From a bacterium (lineage in GTDB: Bacteria > Thermosulfidibacterota > Thermosulfidibacteria > Thermosulfidibacterales > Thermosulfidibacteraceae), in assembly GCA_027022065.1 (NCBI GenBank), contig JALVZS010000031.1:1-13630 (forward strand): a stretch of 13,630 bases of DNA. The letters run 5' to 3'. Shown piece by piece: positions 1-7,769 of the stretch. Below the pieces are notes generated by a model. It worked only from the letters and a program-made list of their open reading frames with translations. It did no database searches and was not told where the DNA came from. The stretch's first letter is position 1. Every line of letters starts with the position of its first letter. The translations under genes and the position numbers were made by a program.

Positions 1-1
1 C

Positions 2-214
2 ATTGAGCAGGACGCAGATGTGGTGATTTTCATATACAGAGATGAGGTTTACAACAAAAACACGCCCAAACCTAATGTGGCAGAGATAATAATAGGAAAG
101 CAGAGGAATGGCCCAACGGGAGTTGTGGAGCTCACCTTTATAAAAGAGTACACAAAGTTTGAAAACTATGAAAAGGAAACTGATCTTTTTGGCGATACTG
201 ATTCTGAGCTTTAG
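2..214 (+). CDS. dnaB: Replicative DNA helicase DnaB, C-terminal end (5' partial)
   Basis: This is the last 70 residues of the hexameric replicative helicase, which unwinds DNA at the fork using ATP; the start lies left of the window. The sequence shows the typical DnaB C-terminal run: a hydrophobic [11 protein letters not shown] strand after an acidic QDAD stretch, then [14 protein letters not shown] followed by VELTF. In this family the segment belongs to the RecA-like ATPase core, where the KQRNGPTG loop carries the arginine-finger region. A short acidic tail (FGDTDSEL) follows. The 3' end overlaps lolA by 47 bases, so the tail codons are read in two frames. The assignment is firm although only the tail is visible. 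Confidence 0.93.
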   Translation: MEQDADVVIFIYRDEVYNKNTPKPNVAEIIIGKQRNGPTGVVELTFIKEYTKFENYEKETDLFGDTDSEL

Positions 215-752
215 TTCCCTAGCAAGTGGTAGTAACCTGCTAGATCTCGTTGTGAAACACTACAGAAATGTGAACACCATATCGGGCAGCTTTATTCAGA
301 CAGCCATATTTCCCGACGGAAGAACCAAAACCTTTCAGGGCAGCTTCTGGATAGCAGACGACAAAAGCAGGTGGGACTACAAGCCCCCCGATGAGCAGGT
401 GGTGCTAACCGTTGGAAACAGAATCTACATATACGACCCGTTTAGCCAGCAGATTCAAGAGGGTACCTTCCCCTTTGCAAGTGTTTATAAAAAGCTCTTG
501 ACAGACCCGAAGCGTCTTAAAGAAAACTTCAGCCTTAAAGAAAAAAAGAACACCCTCTTGCTCTTTCCCAAAGGTGACTCACAGGTAAAATCCATACAGG
601 TGAACTTTGACAACAATCTCAATGTAAAAAGCATAGTTGTTCTGGATAGTGCTGGAAACAGAACGATTTTAAGGTTTACTAAGGTTGAGTTCAACAAGCC
701 AATACCAAAAGGGATATTCAGGCTAAGCGCTTTAACAGGAGAAGCAAAATGA
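168..752 (+). CDS. lolA: Outer-membrane lipoprotein carrier protein LolA
   Basis: Periplasmic chaperone that takes lipoproteins released by the LolCDE transporter and carries them to the outer membrane. The 194-residue product has a clear signal peptide: a basic start (MKRK), a hydrophobic stretch at about residues 5-18, and an S-x-A-S-G cleavage region near 17-21. The mature part has LolA hallmarks: SGSFIQT (39-45), a phosphate-loop-like [13 protein letters not shown], then [21 protein letters not shown] (67-91). Length fits the family at about 200. I chose ATG 168 because the signal peptide begins properly there; a TTG at 159 would add three residues. No strong ribosome binding site precedes it, so translation may depend on dnaB read-through. 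Export genes lptF and lptG follow two genes later. Confidence 0.88.
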   Translation: MKRKLIFLAILILSFSSLASGSNLLDLVVKHYRNVNTISGSFIQTAIFPDGRTKTFQGSFWIADDKSRWDYKPPDEQVVLTVGNRIYIYDPFSQQIQEGTFPFASVYKKLLTDPKRLKENFSLKEKKNTLLLFPKGDSQVKSIQVNFDNNLNVKSIVVLDSAGNRTILRFTKVEFNKPIPKGIFRLSALTGEAK

Positions 753-1087
753 TGGTGGATATAATATATAGAAGGGCAGGTGGAACCAAAAGAGTGATAG
801 CTTTTGTTATAGATCTTGTGCTGCTCAATGAGCTACAGCTTATACTCTACACTATAGGGGCAAAGATAGGTTTTTTCTGGTTATTTGTCAGCTATTTTTC
901 CAGCATGGAAGGCCTCGGGGGCACCACAGTTGGTAAGTGGGCCTTAGGAATAGAGGTGGTTGACGAAAGGGGAAATGTCCCCGGCTTTTGGAAGGCACTT
1001 TTAAGAGCCATCCTCTTTCCCCTCTTTATCCTAACAGCACACCCCCTACACGAAACCCTGAGCAAAACCTACACCGTGGAAAGGTGA
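749..1087 (+). CDS. Small RDD-family membrane protein
   Basis: A 112-residue inner-membrane protein of the RDD family, whose function is unsettled; some members have been linked to ion or small-molecule transport. The signature R-x2-A-x3-D is visible as R15, A18 and D22 in the first membrane segment (about 15-35). A second hydrophobic stretch lies at about 41-50. The conserved GGTTVGKWALGIEVVDERG stretch (58-75) follows, then WKALLRAILFPLFIL (81-95). The start ATG overlaps the lolA stop by four bases (ATGA), with an AGGAG ribosome binding site just upstream; a second ATG three bases on is equally possible. The stop overlaps the GTG start of lptF by four bases. Its place between lolA and lptF suggests an envelope role, but that is inference. 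Confidence 0.8.
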   Translation: MMVDIIYRRAGGTKRVIAFVIDLVLLNELQLILYTIGAKIGFFWLFVSYFSSMEGLGGTTVGKWALGIEVVDERGNVPGFWKALLRAILFPLFILTAHPLHETLSKTYTVER

Positions 1088-2157
1088 AAAAGGCCGACCT
1101 ATACATAATCTCCGAAATAGCGTCTCCCTTTTCCATAGCCTTCCTAGTAGTGGCAGTTATCATAATACTGTCCAGGATGTTTGACATAGTGTCCCTCATG
1201 TTCACCTCAGAGTCCCCCGTTCTTGTTGTCTTTCTCGTAGTGGCAGCGCTCATATCCTCGTCAAGCTTCGTTATACCAGCAGCTTATCTTGTAGCCTGCT
1301 CCATAGCTTTCAACAGGCTTTCCGTGGACTCAGAAATCATTGCCTTTAAAAGCCTAGGAATCCCCACCAAAAGGCTCACCGTTGCTCCCATTGTAGGAGG
1401 AGTAGTGCTGAGCATAATATGCCTTATCCTAAACCTGTATATTGTTCCCTGGGGATACAGGACCCTCAAGGCAACGGCAGTCCAGATAATGCTGAAGAAC
1501 AAAAACTACGGAGTGATCCCCGGCACCTTTTCGGAGATAATGGACGGGGTAACGGTTTACGCAAAGAGCATTGAAGGAGACTGGCTAAAGGATGTTACCA
1601 TTTACGATCTGAGGGATAAAAGCAAAAGTATCCTCATAAAAGCAAAAAAGGCAAAAATAGAAAGGGACCTTTCGGGAAATCTAAAGGTGGTCCTGGAAAA
1701 GGGAAAGAGCATCGTGGTGTTTAGAGGAGGGAAAAGCGAAATCCTGAGCTTCTCTAAGCTGAGCCAGACAATAGGATTGGGCCTCGGGGAGTTCTTTAAG
1801 AAAGCCACAAAAAAGGAACTGACAATATCAGAAGTGCTAAGAAGGCTTAGAAGGACAAAAAAGAAGAGCAAAAGATATGATATACTGATACACTTGAACA
1901 AGCGCTTCTCCTTGGCATTCACGCCACTGATATTCTGCCTCTTGGCTATACCCTTATCCATAACTTTTCACAGGGAGAGCAAGTGGAGCTCTATTATAGT
2001 GTCCATAGGACTCTTTGTGGGCTACTACTCCATGCTCTCCTTTACTCAAAACCTGGTGTATGAAGGAGTTCCTGCCTTTTTGGCGGTGTGGATGCCCAAC
2101 TTTGTCTTTGGAGCCGTAGGGTGCTATCTCTACCTCAAGAGGAGCGATGCGGTATAA
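1084..2157 (+). CDS. lptF: LPS export permease LptF (YjgP/YjgQ family)
   Basis: One of the two transmembrane subunits of the LptB2FG ABC transporter, which extracts lipopolysaccharide from the inner membrane and feeds it to the periplasmic bridge. The 357-residue product has the family layout: three N-terminal membrane segments (about 16-35, 47-76, 98-121), a periplasmic beta-jellyroll (about 140-235), and three C-terminal segments (about 274-293, 301-322, 333-351). The cytoplasmic coupling motif FNRLSVDSEIIAFKSLG (76-92) matches LptF better than LptG. An upstream ATG at 988 is open but would lie inside the RDD gene and add unrelated sequence. GTG 1084 gives a 4-base GTGA overlap and a family-like N-terminus, so I chose it. 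The F/G split rests on motif memory and gene order. Confidence 0.85.
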   Translation: MKKADLYIISEIASPFSIAFLVVAVIIILSRMFDIVSLMFTSESPVLVVFLVVAALISSSSFVIPAAYLVACSIAFNRLSVDSEIIAFKSLGIPTKRLTVAPIVGGVVLSIICLILNLYIVPWGYRTLKATAVQIMLKNKNYGVIPGTFSEIMDGVTVYAKSIEGDWLKDVTIYDLRDKSKSILIKAKKAKIERDLSGNLKVVLEKGKSIVVFRGGKSEILSFSKLSQTIGLGLGEFFKKATKKELTISEVLRRLRRTKKKSKRYDILIHLNKRFSLAFTPLIFCLLAIPLSITFHRESKWSSIIVSIGLFVGYYSMLSFTQNLVYEGVPAFLAVWMPNFVFGAVGCYLYLKRSDAV

Positions 2158-3226
2158 GCCAAAGATATTTGAAAAGTACATCTACAAAGAGCACGCAAAG
2201 ATCCTTGCTCTAGTGCTTGTGTCTCTGTCTGTGGTTTACACGCTAATAGCCTTTCTGGACATTGTTGATGATGCCATAGAGAACAAGGTACCAGTTTATT
2301 ACGCATTTATAGCAGCCCTTTACAGGCTTCCGTCTGGGCTGAAAGAGCTGGGGGCTATAGCCATTCTTCTTTCAACCATACTTTTTATGGCCATATCTTC
2401 AAAGAACCTGGAACCGGTAATCTTGCGTTCCCTTGGGATAAAGCTAAAGGTTTTCCTGAAGCCGCTTGTGGTTGAAGCCGCCGTGCTTTCCATTCTTCTA
2501 GGGATAAATGCCATGTTCATAGCCCCCCCTCTATTCAGCAAATATATAGATACGGTGGAGATCAAGATAAAAGGGAAGAAAAAAAAGAGGAGGACAAAGC
2601 CCGTTAAGATGTGGATAAAGAATGAGGGATTCACGTGCTACATAGGCTACTTCAGCGGAAGAAAAAAGAGCATAAGCAACCTCAAATGCTTCAAAAGCGA
2701 GAATGGCACTACAACTATTATATTTGCCAATAAGGCCTTTTGGACAAAGGGGAAGTGGAAGGCCTACAGGGTGCAAATGTGGAAGATTAGAGGAGTTTCA
2801 ACCTTCAAGAAGAAGTGGGTGGTGTATCTGAAGTTTTTGCCTCCTCCATATGAGATAATGGGAAGGAAAAAGGTGCTTGAGGAGATGAACCTGGAAGAGC
2901 TGGTTGCAGTTGTGAAGGAGCTTAACAGAGAAGGCATAAGAAACACCAGATACCTCCAGGAGCTTTGCAATAGGCTGTTTCTGTCCCTATTTCCCATCAT
3001 TATAGTGATTCTCGCATTTCCCCTAGGTATATCGGAACCAAGAAAAGGGCAGGTGGCTACAGCATTTGTAAAGGGCATATTCATGGCACTTTTAGTTTAC
3101 GGGATATACTTCTCATTTGCCTTTGCTGGAAAGGCGGGTATTATAAATCCCGTTATTGCCTCTTCAATCCCGGTGGCGGGACTATCCGCCTTGGGCCAGA
3201 GACTTGTGAACAGAATAGACACCTGA
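2147..3226 (+). CDS. lptG: LPS export permease LptG (YjgP/YjgQ family)
   Basis: Partner membrane subunit of the LptB2FG lipopolysaccharide extractor. The 359 residues show membrane segments at about 20-40, 65-84 and 104-125. A periplasmic domain follows (about 155-235) and then three C-terminal segments (about 277-294, 304-325, 332-349). The coupling loop reads NLEPVILRSLG (87-97), a looser version of the usual E-x-x-A-x-R-x-x-G. A strongly basic patch, KGKKKKRRTKP (142-152), sits just after the third membrane segment, where the chain enters the periplasmic domain; this is unusual to my eye. The start ATG overlaps the lptF stop by 11 bases with AGAGGAG very close upstream. The ATPase gene lptB is not in the window. 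Confidence 0.83.
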   Translation: MRYKPKIFEKYIYKEHAKILALVLVSLSVVYTLIAFLDIVDDAIENKVPVYYAFIAALYRLPSGLKELGAIAILLSTILFMAISSKNLEPVILRSLGIKLKVFLKPLVVEAAVLSILLGINAMFIAPPLFSKYIDTVEIKIKGKKKKRRTKPVKMWIKNEGFTCYIGYFSGRKKSISNLKCFKSENGTTTIIFANKAFWTKGKWKAYRVQMWKIRGVSTFKKKWVVYLKFLPPPYEIMGRKKVLEEMNLEELVAVVKELNREGIRNTRYLQELCNRLFLSLFPIIIVILAFPLGISEPRKGQVATAFVKGIFMALLVYGIYFSFAFAGKAGIINPVIASSIPVAGLSALGQRLVNRIDT

Positions 3227-3230
3227 GGTG
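3225..3230 (+). promoter_or_regulatory. Ribosome binding site fixing the TTG start of the radical SAM gene
   Basis: GAGGTG lies seven bases before TTG 3238. The next in-frame ATG falls inside the iron-sulfur cluster motif, so this site and the TTG together decide the start. Confidence 0.7.
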
Positions 3231-3237
3231 TAAAATA

Positions 3238-4110
3238 TTGAGGTATGAGGAACCGGTTTTCAGGCCCCCAAGCGAGGCAAAATCCCTGATACTTCAGGTC
3301 ACCATCGGATGCTCCTATAATAGGTGTACCTTCTGCGGCATGTACAAGACCAAAAGGTTCCGCATAAGGCCCATTGAGGAGGTGCTTGAGGAGATAGATT
3401 GGGCATCAAGGGAGTATCCCTTCGTTAGGAGGGCGTTTCTGGCAGACGGAGATCCTCTGTGCCTACCCGAAGATCACATGCTCAAGATACTGGAGGCTCT
3501 ATACAGGGCCTTTCCGTGTCTTGAGAGAGTAAGCACCTACGCCACTCCTCAGAACATTCTGGAAAAGAGCAATGAGGAGCTGAAAAGAATAAGGGAGGCG
3601 GGACTACAGCTGCTCTACATCGGCGTGGAAAGCGGATCCGACAAGGTGCTTAAAATGGTTAAAAAAGGAGTAACCCACAGCCAGATAGTAGAGGCCCTCA
3701 ACAGGGCAAAAGAAGCGGGCTTCACCCTGTCCACCACCTTTGTTCTGGGGCTTGGAGAAAGGGATCTATGGCTTGAGCACGCAAAGGAATCCGCAAGGAT
3801 CGTTAACGAAACGGCTCCTCACTACACAGCGGCCCTTACCCTTATGCTCATACCGAAAACGGTGCTTCACTTTCAGGCCAAGAAGGGAATGTTCAAGATT
3901 CCCACCTACAGAGGGATAATGAAGGAGATGCTGGCATTTGTGGAGGATATAAACGTGGAAACCGTCTTCAGGTCCAATCACGTATCCAACCTTGTTCCCA
4001 TAAAAGCCACTCTGCCAAGGGACAAGGAAAGGTTGATAAATGAGCTCGTTGGCTACATACTGGAGGCGCCGGAGGAACCTCTGCCCTCCACGTGGCTTGG
4101 GCCCGTTTAA
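3238..4110 (+). CDS. Radical SAM protein of unknown function (COG1032-like)
   Basis: A 290-residue radical SAM enzyme. The N-terminus [18 protein letters not shown] leads into the cluster motif C25-x4-C30-x2-C33 ([13 protein letters not shown]). The ADGDPL segment (69-74) resembles the GGEPL loop that holds the methionine end of [15 protein letters not shown] (127-138) and [10 protein letters not shown] (165-174) are later core motifs of the family. The first cysteine gap is four residues, not the classical three; I recall this spacing in an uncharacterised branch but cannot verify it. The domain fills most of the protein, with no B12-binding, TRAM or SPASM domain visible. The start is TTG, supported by GAGGTG seven bases upstream. 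It lies 11 bases after lptG and 20 before hisIE, and its neighbours give no clear clue to the substrate. Confidence 0.85.
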   Translation: MRYEEPVFRPPSEAKSLILQVTIGCSYNRCTFCGMYKTKRFRIRPIEEVLEEIDWASREYPFVRRAFLADGDPLCLPEDHMLKILEALYRAFPCLERVSTYATPQNILEKSNEELKRIREAGLQLLYIGVESGSDKVLKMVKKGVTHSQIVEALNRAKEAGFTLSTTFVLGLGERDLWLEHAKESARIVNETAPHYTAALTLMLIPKTVLHFQAKKGMFKIPTYRGIMKEMLAFVEDINVETVFRSNHVSNLVPIKATLPRDKERLINELVGYILEAPEEPLPSTWLGPV

Positions 4111-4117
4111 AAACAAA

Positions 4118-4124
4118 AGGGAGG
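4118..4124 (+). promoter_or_regulatory. Ribosome binding site for hisIE
   Basis: AGGGAGG lies six bases before ATG 4131 and supports that start over an in-frame upstream codon at 4092, which lies inside the preceding gene. Confidence 0.7.
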
Positions 4125-4130
4125 AAGAAG

Positions 4131-4784
4131 ATGCAGATAAAATGGGATGAGAAGGGGCTTGTTCCCGCCGTTGTGCAGGATGCGGAAACGGGAGAGGTGC
4201 TCATGCTGGCCTATATGAACAAAGAGGCCCTTGAAAGAACCCTGAACACCAAAAAGGCCCACTTCTACTCAAGAAAGAGGCAGAGGCTCTGGATGAAGGG
4301 AGAGGAGTCTGGAAATGTAATGGAGGTGGAAAGCGTAAGTATAGACTGCGACGGAGACGCCATTTTGCTTAAGGTAAGGCCCAAAGGACCGGCATGCCAC
4401 ACAGGCCATAAAAGCTGCTTCTTCAGGGATATTGAGGGAAGAGAGATTGAAAAAGCGTATAGGGAAGATATCTATCCCATCAACTGCTCTATTCTGGAGA
4501 GGGTTTATGAGGTTATTCTGGAAAGAAAAGCCACTCCTGAAAGGGAGGACTCCTACACGGCCCTTCTGTTCAGAAAAGGGCTGGACAAGATACTAAAGAA
4601 GGTAGGAGAGGAAGCCTCAGAAGTTATTATCGCCTGCAAGAACAAAAATCCCGATGAGATAGTATATGAGGTGGCGGACCTATTCTACCACGTGCTTGTA
4701 GCACTGGGCTATTTTGACATAGCGCCTGTGAAAATATATGAAGAGCTACATAAAAGATTCGGAAAGTCGGGACTAAGAAAATGA
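4131..4784 (+). CDS. hisI: Bifunctional phosphoribosyl-AMP cyclohydrolase / phosphoribosyl-ATP pyrophosphatase
   Basis: Catalyses steps two and three of histidine synthesis: removal of pyrophosphate from phosphoribosyl-ATP (HisE part) and ring opening of phosphoribosyl-AMP (HisI part). The 217 residues hold HisI at about 1-115, with VLMLAYMN (23-30), [16 protein letters not shown] (47-62), the metal-binding DCDGD (72-76) and [11 protein letters not shown] (87-97). Cysteines 73, 89 and 96 are candidate zinc ligands. HisE spans about 121-213 with the MazG-like EEASE (160-164) and E180-x2-D183 metal site. All key residues are present, so both activities are likely intact. The HisI-HisE fusion is common in bacteria and no other his gene is in the window. 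The stop overlaps the xseB start by four bases. Confidence 0.95.
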   Translation: MQIKWDEKGLVPAVVQDAETGEVLMLAYMNKEALERTLNTKKAHFYSRKRQRLWMKGEESGNVMEVESVSIDCDGDAILLKVRPKGPACHTGHKSCFFRDIEGREIEKAYREDIYPINCSILERVYEVILERKATPEREDSYTALLFRKGLDKILKKVGEEASEVIIACKNKNPDEIVYEVADLFYHVLVALGYFDIAPVKIYEELHKRFGKSGLRK

Positions 4785-4996
4785 AGTTTGAGGAGGCCCT
4801 TAAAAGGATAGAGGAAATAGTTAAAAGGCTTGAAGAAGGGGAAGTGGATCTTGAGGAAAGCATAGCCCTATTTGAGGAAGGCATGAGGCTTGTTAAGATG
4901 TGCGAGAGGATGCTTGAGGAAGCTGAAAGGAAGATAGAGGTGCTCACAGTGGAAGAGGATGGAACAAAGAGGCTTGAGCCCTTTGAGGAGGACTAG
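4781..4996 (+). CDS. xseB: Exodeoxyribonuclease VII small subunit
   Basis: Small subunit of exonuclease VII, which degrades single-stranded DNA to oligonucleotides together with the catalytic large subunit XseA (not in this window). The 71-residue, highly charged helical protein has the family pattern: [31 protein letters not shown], then C-x2-L-x2-AE-KIE (about 3-52), which forms the helical hairpin that packs on XseA. Length is typical. The ATG overlaps the hisIE stop (ATGA) and the stop lies two bases before the TTG of ispA. Its position directly before ispA and dxs is as in E. coli. Confidence 0.93.
   Translation: MKFEEALKRIEEIVKRLEEGEVDLEESIALFEEGMRLVKMCERMLEEAERKIEVLTVEEDGTKRLEPFEED
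4985..4991 (+). promoter_or_regulatory. Ribosome binding site for the TTG start of ispA
   Basis: GAGGAGG overlaps the last codons of xseB and lies seven bases before TTG 4999. It supports a TTG start giving a full-length IspA N-terminus. Confidence 0.7.
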
Positions 4997-4998
4997 CC

Positions 4999-5907
4999 TT
5001 GGAGAAGTTCTCCCGCCTCTTTGGATATATTGAGGAGAGAAAGAGGCTTATAGACGACTGGCTGGATAGCTTCATTCCCCCTGAGGAAACGCCCCCTTCC
5101 ACTATACATAAAGCCATAAGGTACGCCCTCTTTCCGGGCGGCAAAAGGATAAGACCTATTCTCTGCATAGCGGCGGCGGAGATTGCAGGAGGCAGGGCTC
5201 AGGATGTGCTTCCCGCAGCATGCGCCATAGAGATGATCCACACCTACTCCCTCATCCACGATGATCTTCCCTGTATGGACGATGACGACTTCAGAAGGGG
5301 AAGGCCCACGGTCCACAAGGTGTTTGGAGAGGCCATTGCAGTGCTTGCAGGAGACGGGCTTCTATCCCTTGCTTTTGAGGCCCTAAGCAGTGTAAGCGCC
5401 TACCCGGATCCCAGCATAGCCAGAATTATGACCGTTATACAGGAAATAGCGGTGGCATCGGGAACCAGGGGAATGGTGGGCGGTCAGGTTGCGGATATAG
5501 AGGCGGAGGGAAAGCAGACCCACTCCCTTGAAGAGGTTGAATTTATACACCTCAACAAAACCGCCAAGATGATAGAGGTCTCCCTCAAAGCGGGAGCCAT
5601 TCTCGCAGGTGCCGGGCACAGAGAGGTGGAGAGGCTTTCGGAGTACGGGAGGAAGCTGGGGCTGGCCTTTCAAATAGTGGACGATATACTGGGGGAGATA
5701 GGGGATGAGAAGAAACTGGGAAAGCCTGTGAAGAGGGACAGGGAGCTGAACAAGGCCACATATCCGTCTGTTGTGGGTATTGAGGGATCAAGGGATAGAG
5801 CCAGAAAGCTGGTGGAGGAAGCCAAAGAGGCCCTCAGTATATTTGAGGAGGAGAAATGCTGGGTGCTGAAGGAATTAGCGGATTTTGTGCTCATGAGGGA
5901 GAGATAA
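4999..5907 (+). CDS. ispA: Short-chain (E)-prenyl diphosphate synthase (farnesyl or geranylgeranyl)
   Basis: Condenses isopentenyl diphosphate with allylic diphosphates to make farnesyl or geranylgeranyl diphosphate. The 302 residues match IspA length (E. coli about 299). Visible motifs are LFPGGKRIRP (44-53), the first Asp-rich motif D88-D89-L-P-C-M-D94 with two extra residues as in bacterial enzymes, RRGRPTVHK (99-107), GGQVADI (161-167) and FQIVDDILG (224-232). The second Asp-rich motif normally reads DDxxD; here the third Asp is Gly232, although D228 and D229 remain. Residues before the first motif (HTYSLIH) occur in both farnesyl and geranylgeranyl synthases, so product length is undecided. 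The start is TTG with a strong upstream site. The 3' end overlaps dxs, which supplies the same pathway. Confidence 0.9.
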   Translation: MEKFSRLFGYIEERKRLIDDWLDSFIPPEETPPSTIHKAIRYALFPGGKRIRPILCIAAAEIAGGRAQDVLPAACAIEMIHTYSLIHDDLPCMDDDDFRRGRPTVHKVFGEAIAVLAGDGLLSLAFEALSSVSAYPDPSIARIMTVIQEIAVASGTRGMVGGQVADIEAEGKQTHSLEEVEFIHLNKTAKMIEVSLKAGAILAGAGHREVERLSEYGRKLGLAFQIVDDILGEIGDEKKLGKPVKRDRELNKATYPSVVGIEGSRDRARKLVEEAKEALSIFEEEKCWVLKELADFVLMRER

Positions 5908-7769
5908 AAGAGGCCATACTTCCCAAGATAAACTCTCCACAGGATCTAAAAGAGCTCTCCATAGGCGAGCTTGAGCAGTTGGCACAGGAGATAAGGGACT
6001 ACATAATCAGGGTTGTATCAAAGACGGGTGGACACCTTGCGCCCTCCCTTGGTGTTGTGGAGCTAACGCTTGCACTTCACTACGTGTTTGACTCGCCAAG
6101 GGACAAGATCATCTGGGATGTGGGGCATCAGTGCTATGTTCACAAGATAGTTACGGGAAGGAGAAGGGAGTTTGTAACCCTCAGGCAAAACGGAGGGATC
6201 TCGGGCTTTCCAAAGCCATCGGAGAGCGAGCACGATGTGTTTGGAACGGGACACGCCAGCACATCCATTTCCGCAGCATTGGGAATAGCCATAGCAAGGG
6301 ACCTGAAGGGGGAAGACTTTAAGGTAATCGCCGTCATAGGAGACGGTTCCCTCACAGGAGGGCTCGCCTGGGAAGCCCTCAACCACGCAGGAGACGAAGA
6401 AAGGGACCTTATAGTGGTTTTAAACGACAACGAGTTCTCCATATCTCCCACAGAGGGAGCACTGTCCCACTATCTATCAAGAAGGCTCGCCGATCCCTCA
6501 TACCTGAAGATAAGGGAGGAGATAAAAAGGCTCCTCTCGTCAAAGCCCGTGGGAGAGGCGTTTTTATCTCTTTTGAAGAAGACTGAAGAGTCCTTCAAGA
6601 GCTTTTTCACTCCCGGTGTGCTCTTTGAGGAGCTGGGATTCAGGTATGTGGGACCGGTAAGGGGACACAAGCTCAAGGAGCTTATCTCCACCTTCAGGCA
6701 GGTGAAGAAGGCAAAAGAGCCCATTCTTGTGCATGTGCTTACCAAAAAGGGAAAGGGCTTTGAGCCTGCGGAGAAAGATCCCCGTAGGTTCCACGGCGTT
6801 GGGCCTTTTGACATAAAAACGGGAAGGCCTTTAAAGAAGCCCTCTCTCACCTACACCGAGGCCTTTGCCAAGTCCCTGGTTAAGCTTGCCGAGAAAAACG
6901 AGAAAATAGTTGCCTTAACTGCGGCCATGCCGGATGGAACGGGACTGAGCCTGTTTGCGGAAAGGTTCCCAGAAAGGTTCTTTGATGTGGGAATAGCTGA
7001 ACAGCATGCGGTGGTTCTTGCAGCGGGAATGGCGAAAGAGGGCTTAAGGCCCATATGCGCCATATACTCAACCTTTCTGCAGAGGGCATATGATCAGATG
7101 GTTCACGATGTGGCGCTTCAGGAGCTGCCGGTGGTGTTTGCCCTGGATAGAGCGGGTATTGTGGGAGAGGACGGTCCCACACATCACGGTGCCTTTGATA
7201 TAAGCTACTTAAGACACATACCCAACATGGTGGTTGCGGCTCCCAAGGACGAGGAGGAGCTCGCCCACCTTCTATACACGGCCTTTGAGAACAGAAGGCC
7301 CTTTGCCATAAGGTATCCCAAGGGAGAAGCGGAGGGTGTTGGGCTTCCGGAGGATTTTGAAGAGATACCCGTAGGAAAGGGCGAGGTGCTGAAAGAGGGA
7401 AAGGACATCGCAATAGTGGCCATAGGCAACATGGTAAAAAGGGCACTTGATGCAGCCAGGCTCCTAGAAGAGGAAGGCGTATCCTGCACCGTTATAAATG
7501 CCAGATTTGCGAAGCCCTTGGATGAGGAGCTTATACTTGATGCGGTATCAACATGCGGCAGAGTGCTGACGGTTGAGGAAAACGCAGTTGCCGGAGGATT
7601 TGGAAGCGCCGTTTTTGAGCTGCTGGTGGAAAGGGATGTTGCCTTTAAGGGCAGGCGTCTTGGAATTCCAGATGCCTTTGTCCCCCACGGAAAGGCGGAA
7701 AACCTGAGGAAAAAGCTGGGACTTACGGCAGAGGGCATAAAGGAAAAAGCGCTGGAACTTCTGAGATGA
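5856..7769 (+). CDS. dxs: 1-deoxy-D-xylulose-5-phosphate synthase
   Basis: First enzyme of the MEP isoprenoid pathway: condenses pyruvate and glyceraldehyde 3-phosphate using thiamine diphosphate. The 637 residues show GGHLAPSLG with His60 and the thiamine site GDGSLTGG (162-169), closing with LNDNEFSIS (189-197). They also show DVGIAEQHAV with the catalytic Glu382, and the substrate region DRAGIVGEDGPTHHG (431-445). Length fits the family (about 620-640). The start is uncertain. ATG 5856 has AGGAGG four bases upstream but lies 52 bases inside ispA and adds about 20 residues before the usual N-terminus (ILPKINSPQDLKELS). No other ATG, GTG or TTG lies between; ATA codons at 5904 and 5916 are the only near alternatives. 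The stop overlaps the next gene by four bases. Confidence 0.95.
   Translation: MLGAEGISGFCAHEGEIKEAILPKINSPQDLKELSIGELEQLAQEIRDYIIRVVSKTGGHLAPSLGVVELTLALHYVFDSPRDKIIWDVGHQCYVHKIVTGRRREFVTLRQNGGISGFPKPSESEHDVFGTGHASTSISAALGIAIARDLKGEDFKVIAVIGDGSLTGGLAWEALNHAGDEERDLIVVLNDNEFSISPTEGALSHYLSRRLADPSYLKIREEIKRLLSSKPVGEAFLSLLKKTEESFKSFFTPGVLFEELGFRYVGPVRGHKLKELISTFRQVKKAKEPILVHVLTKKGKGFEPAEKDPRRFHGVGPFDIKTGRPLKKPSLTYTEAFAKSLVKLAEKNEKIVALTAAMPDGTGLSLFAERFPERFFDVGIAEQHAVVLAAGMAKEGLRPICAIYSTFLQRAYDQMVHDVALQELPVVFALDRAGIVGEDGPTHHGAFDISYLRHIPNMVVAAPKDEEELAHLLYTAFENRRPFAIRYPKGEAEGVGLPEDFEEIPVGKGEVLKEGKDIAIVAIGNMVKRALDAARLLEEEGVSCTVINARFAKPLDEELILDAVSTCGRVLTVEENAVAGGFGSAVFELLVERDVAFKGRRLGIPDAFVPHGKAENLRKKLGLTAEGIKEKALELLR

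Noticed and set aside
988-1083. Upstream ATG start for lptF
   Set aside because: It would lie about 100 bases inside the RDD gene and add Pro-rich residues unlike any LptF; GTG 1084 with a 4-base overlap fits better.
6880-7446. Minus-strand open frame of 188 codons inside dxs
   Set aside because: Pro/Trp/Cys-rich composition typical of a reverse-frame shadow, with Dxs motifs intact on the plus strand.
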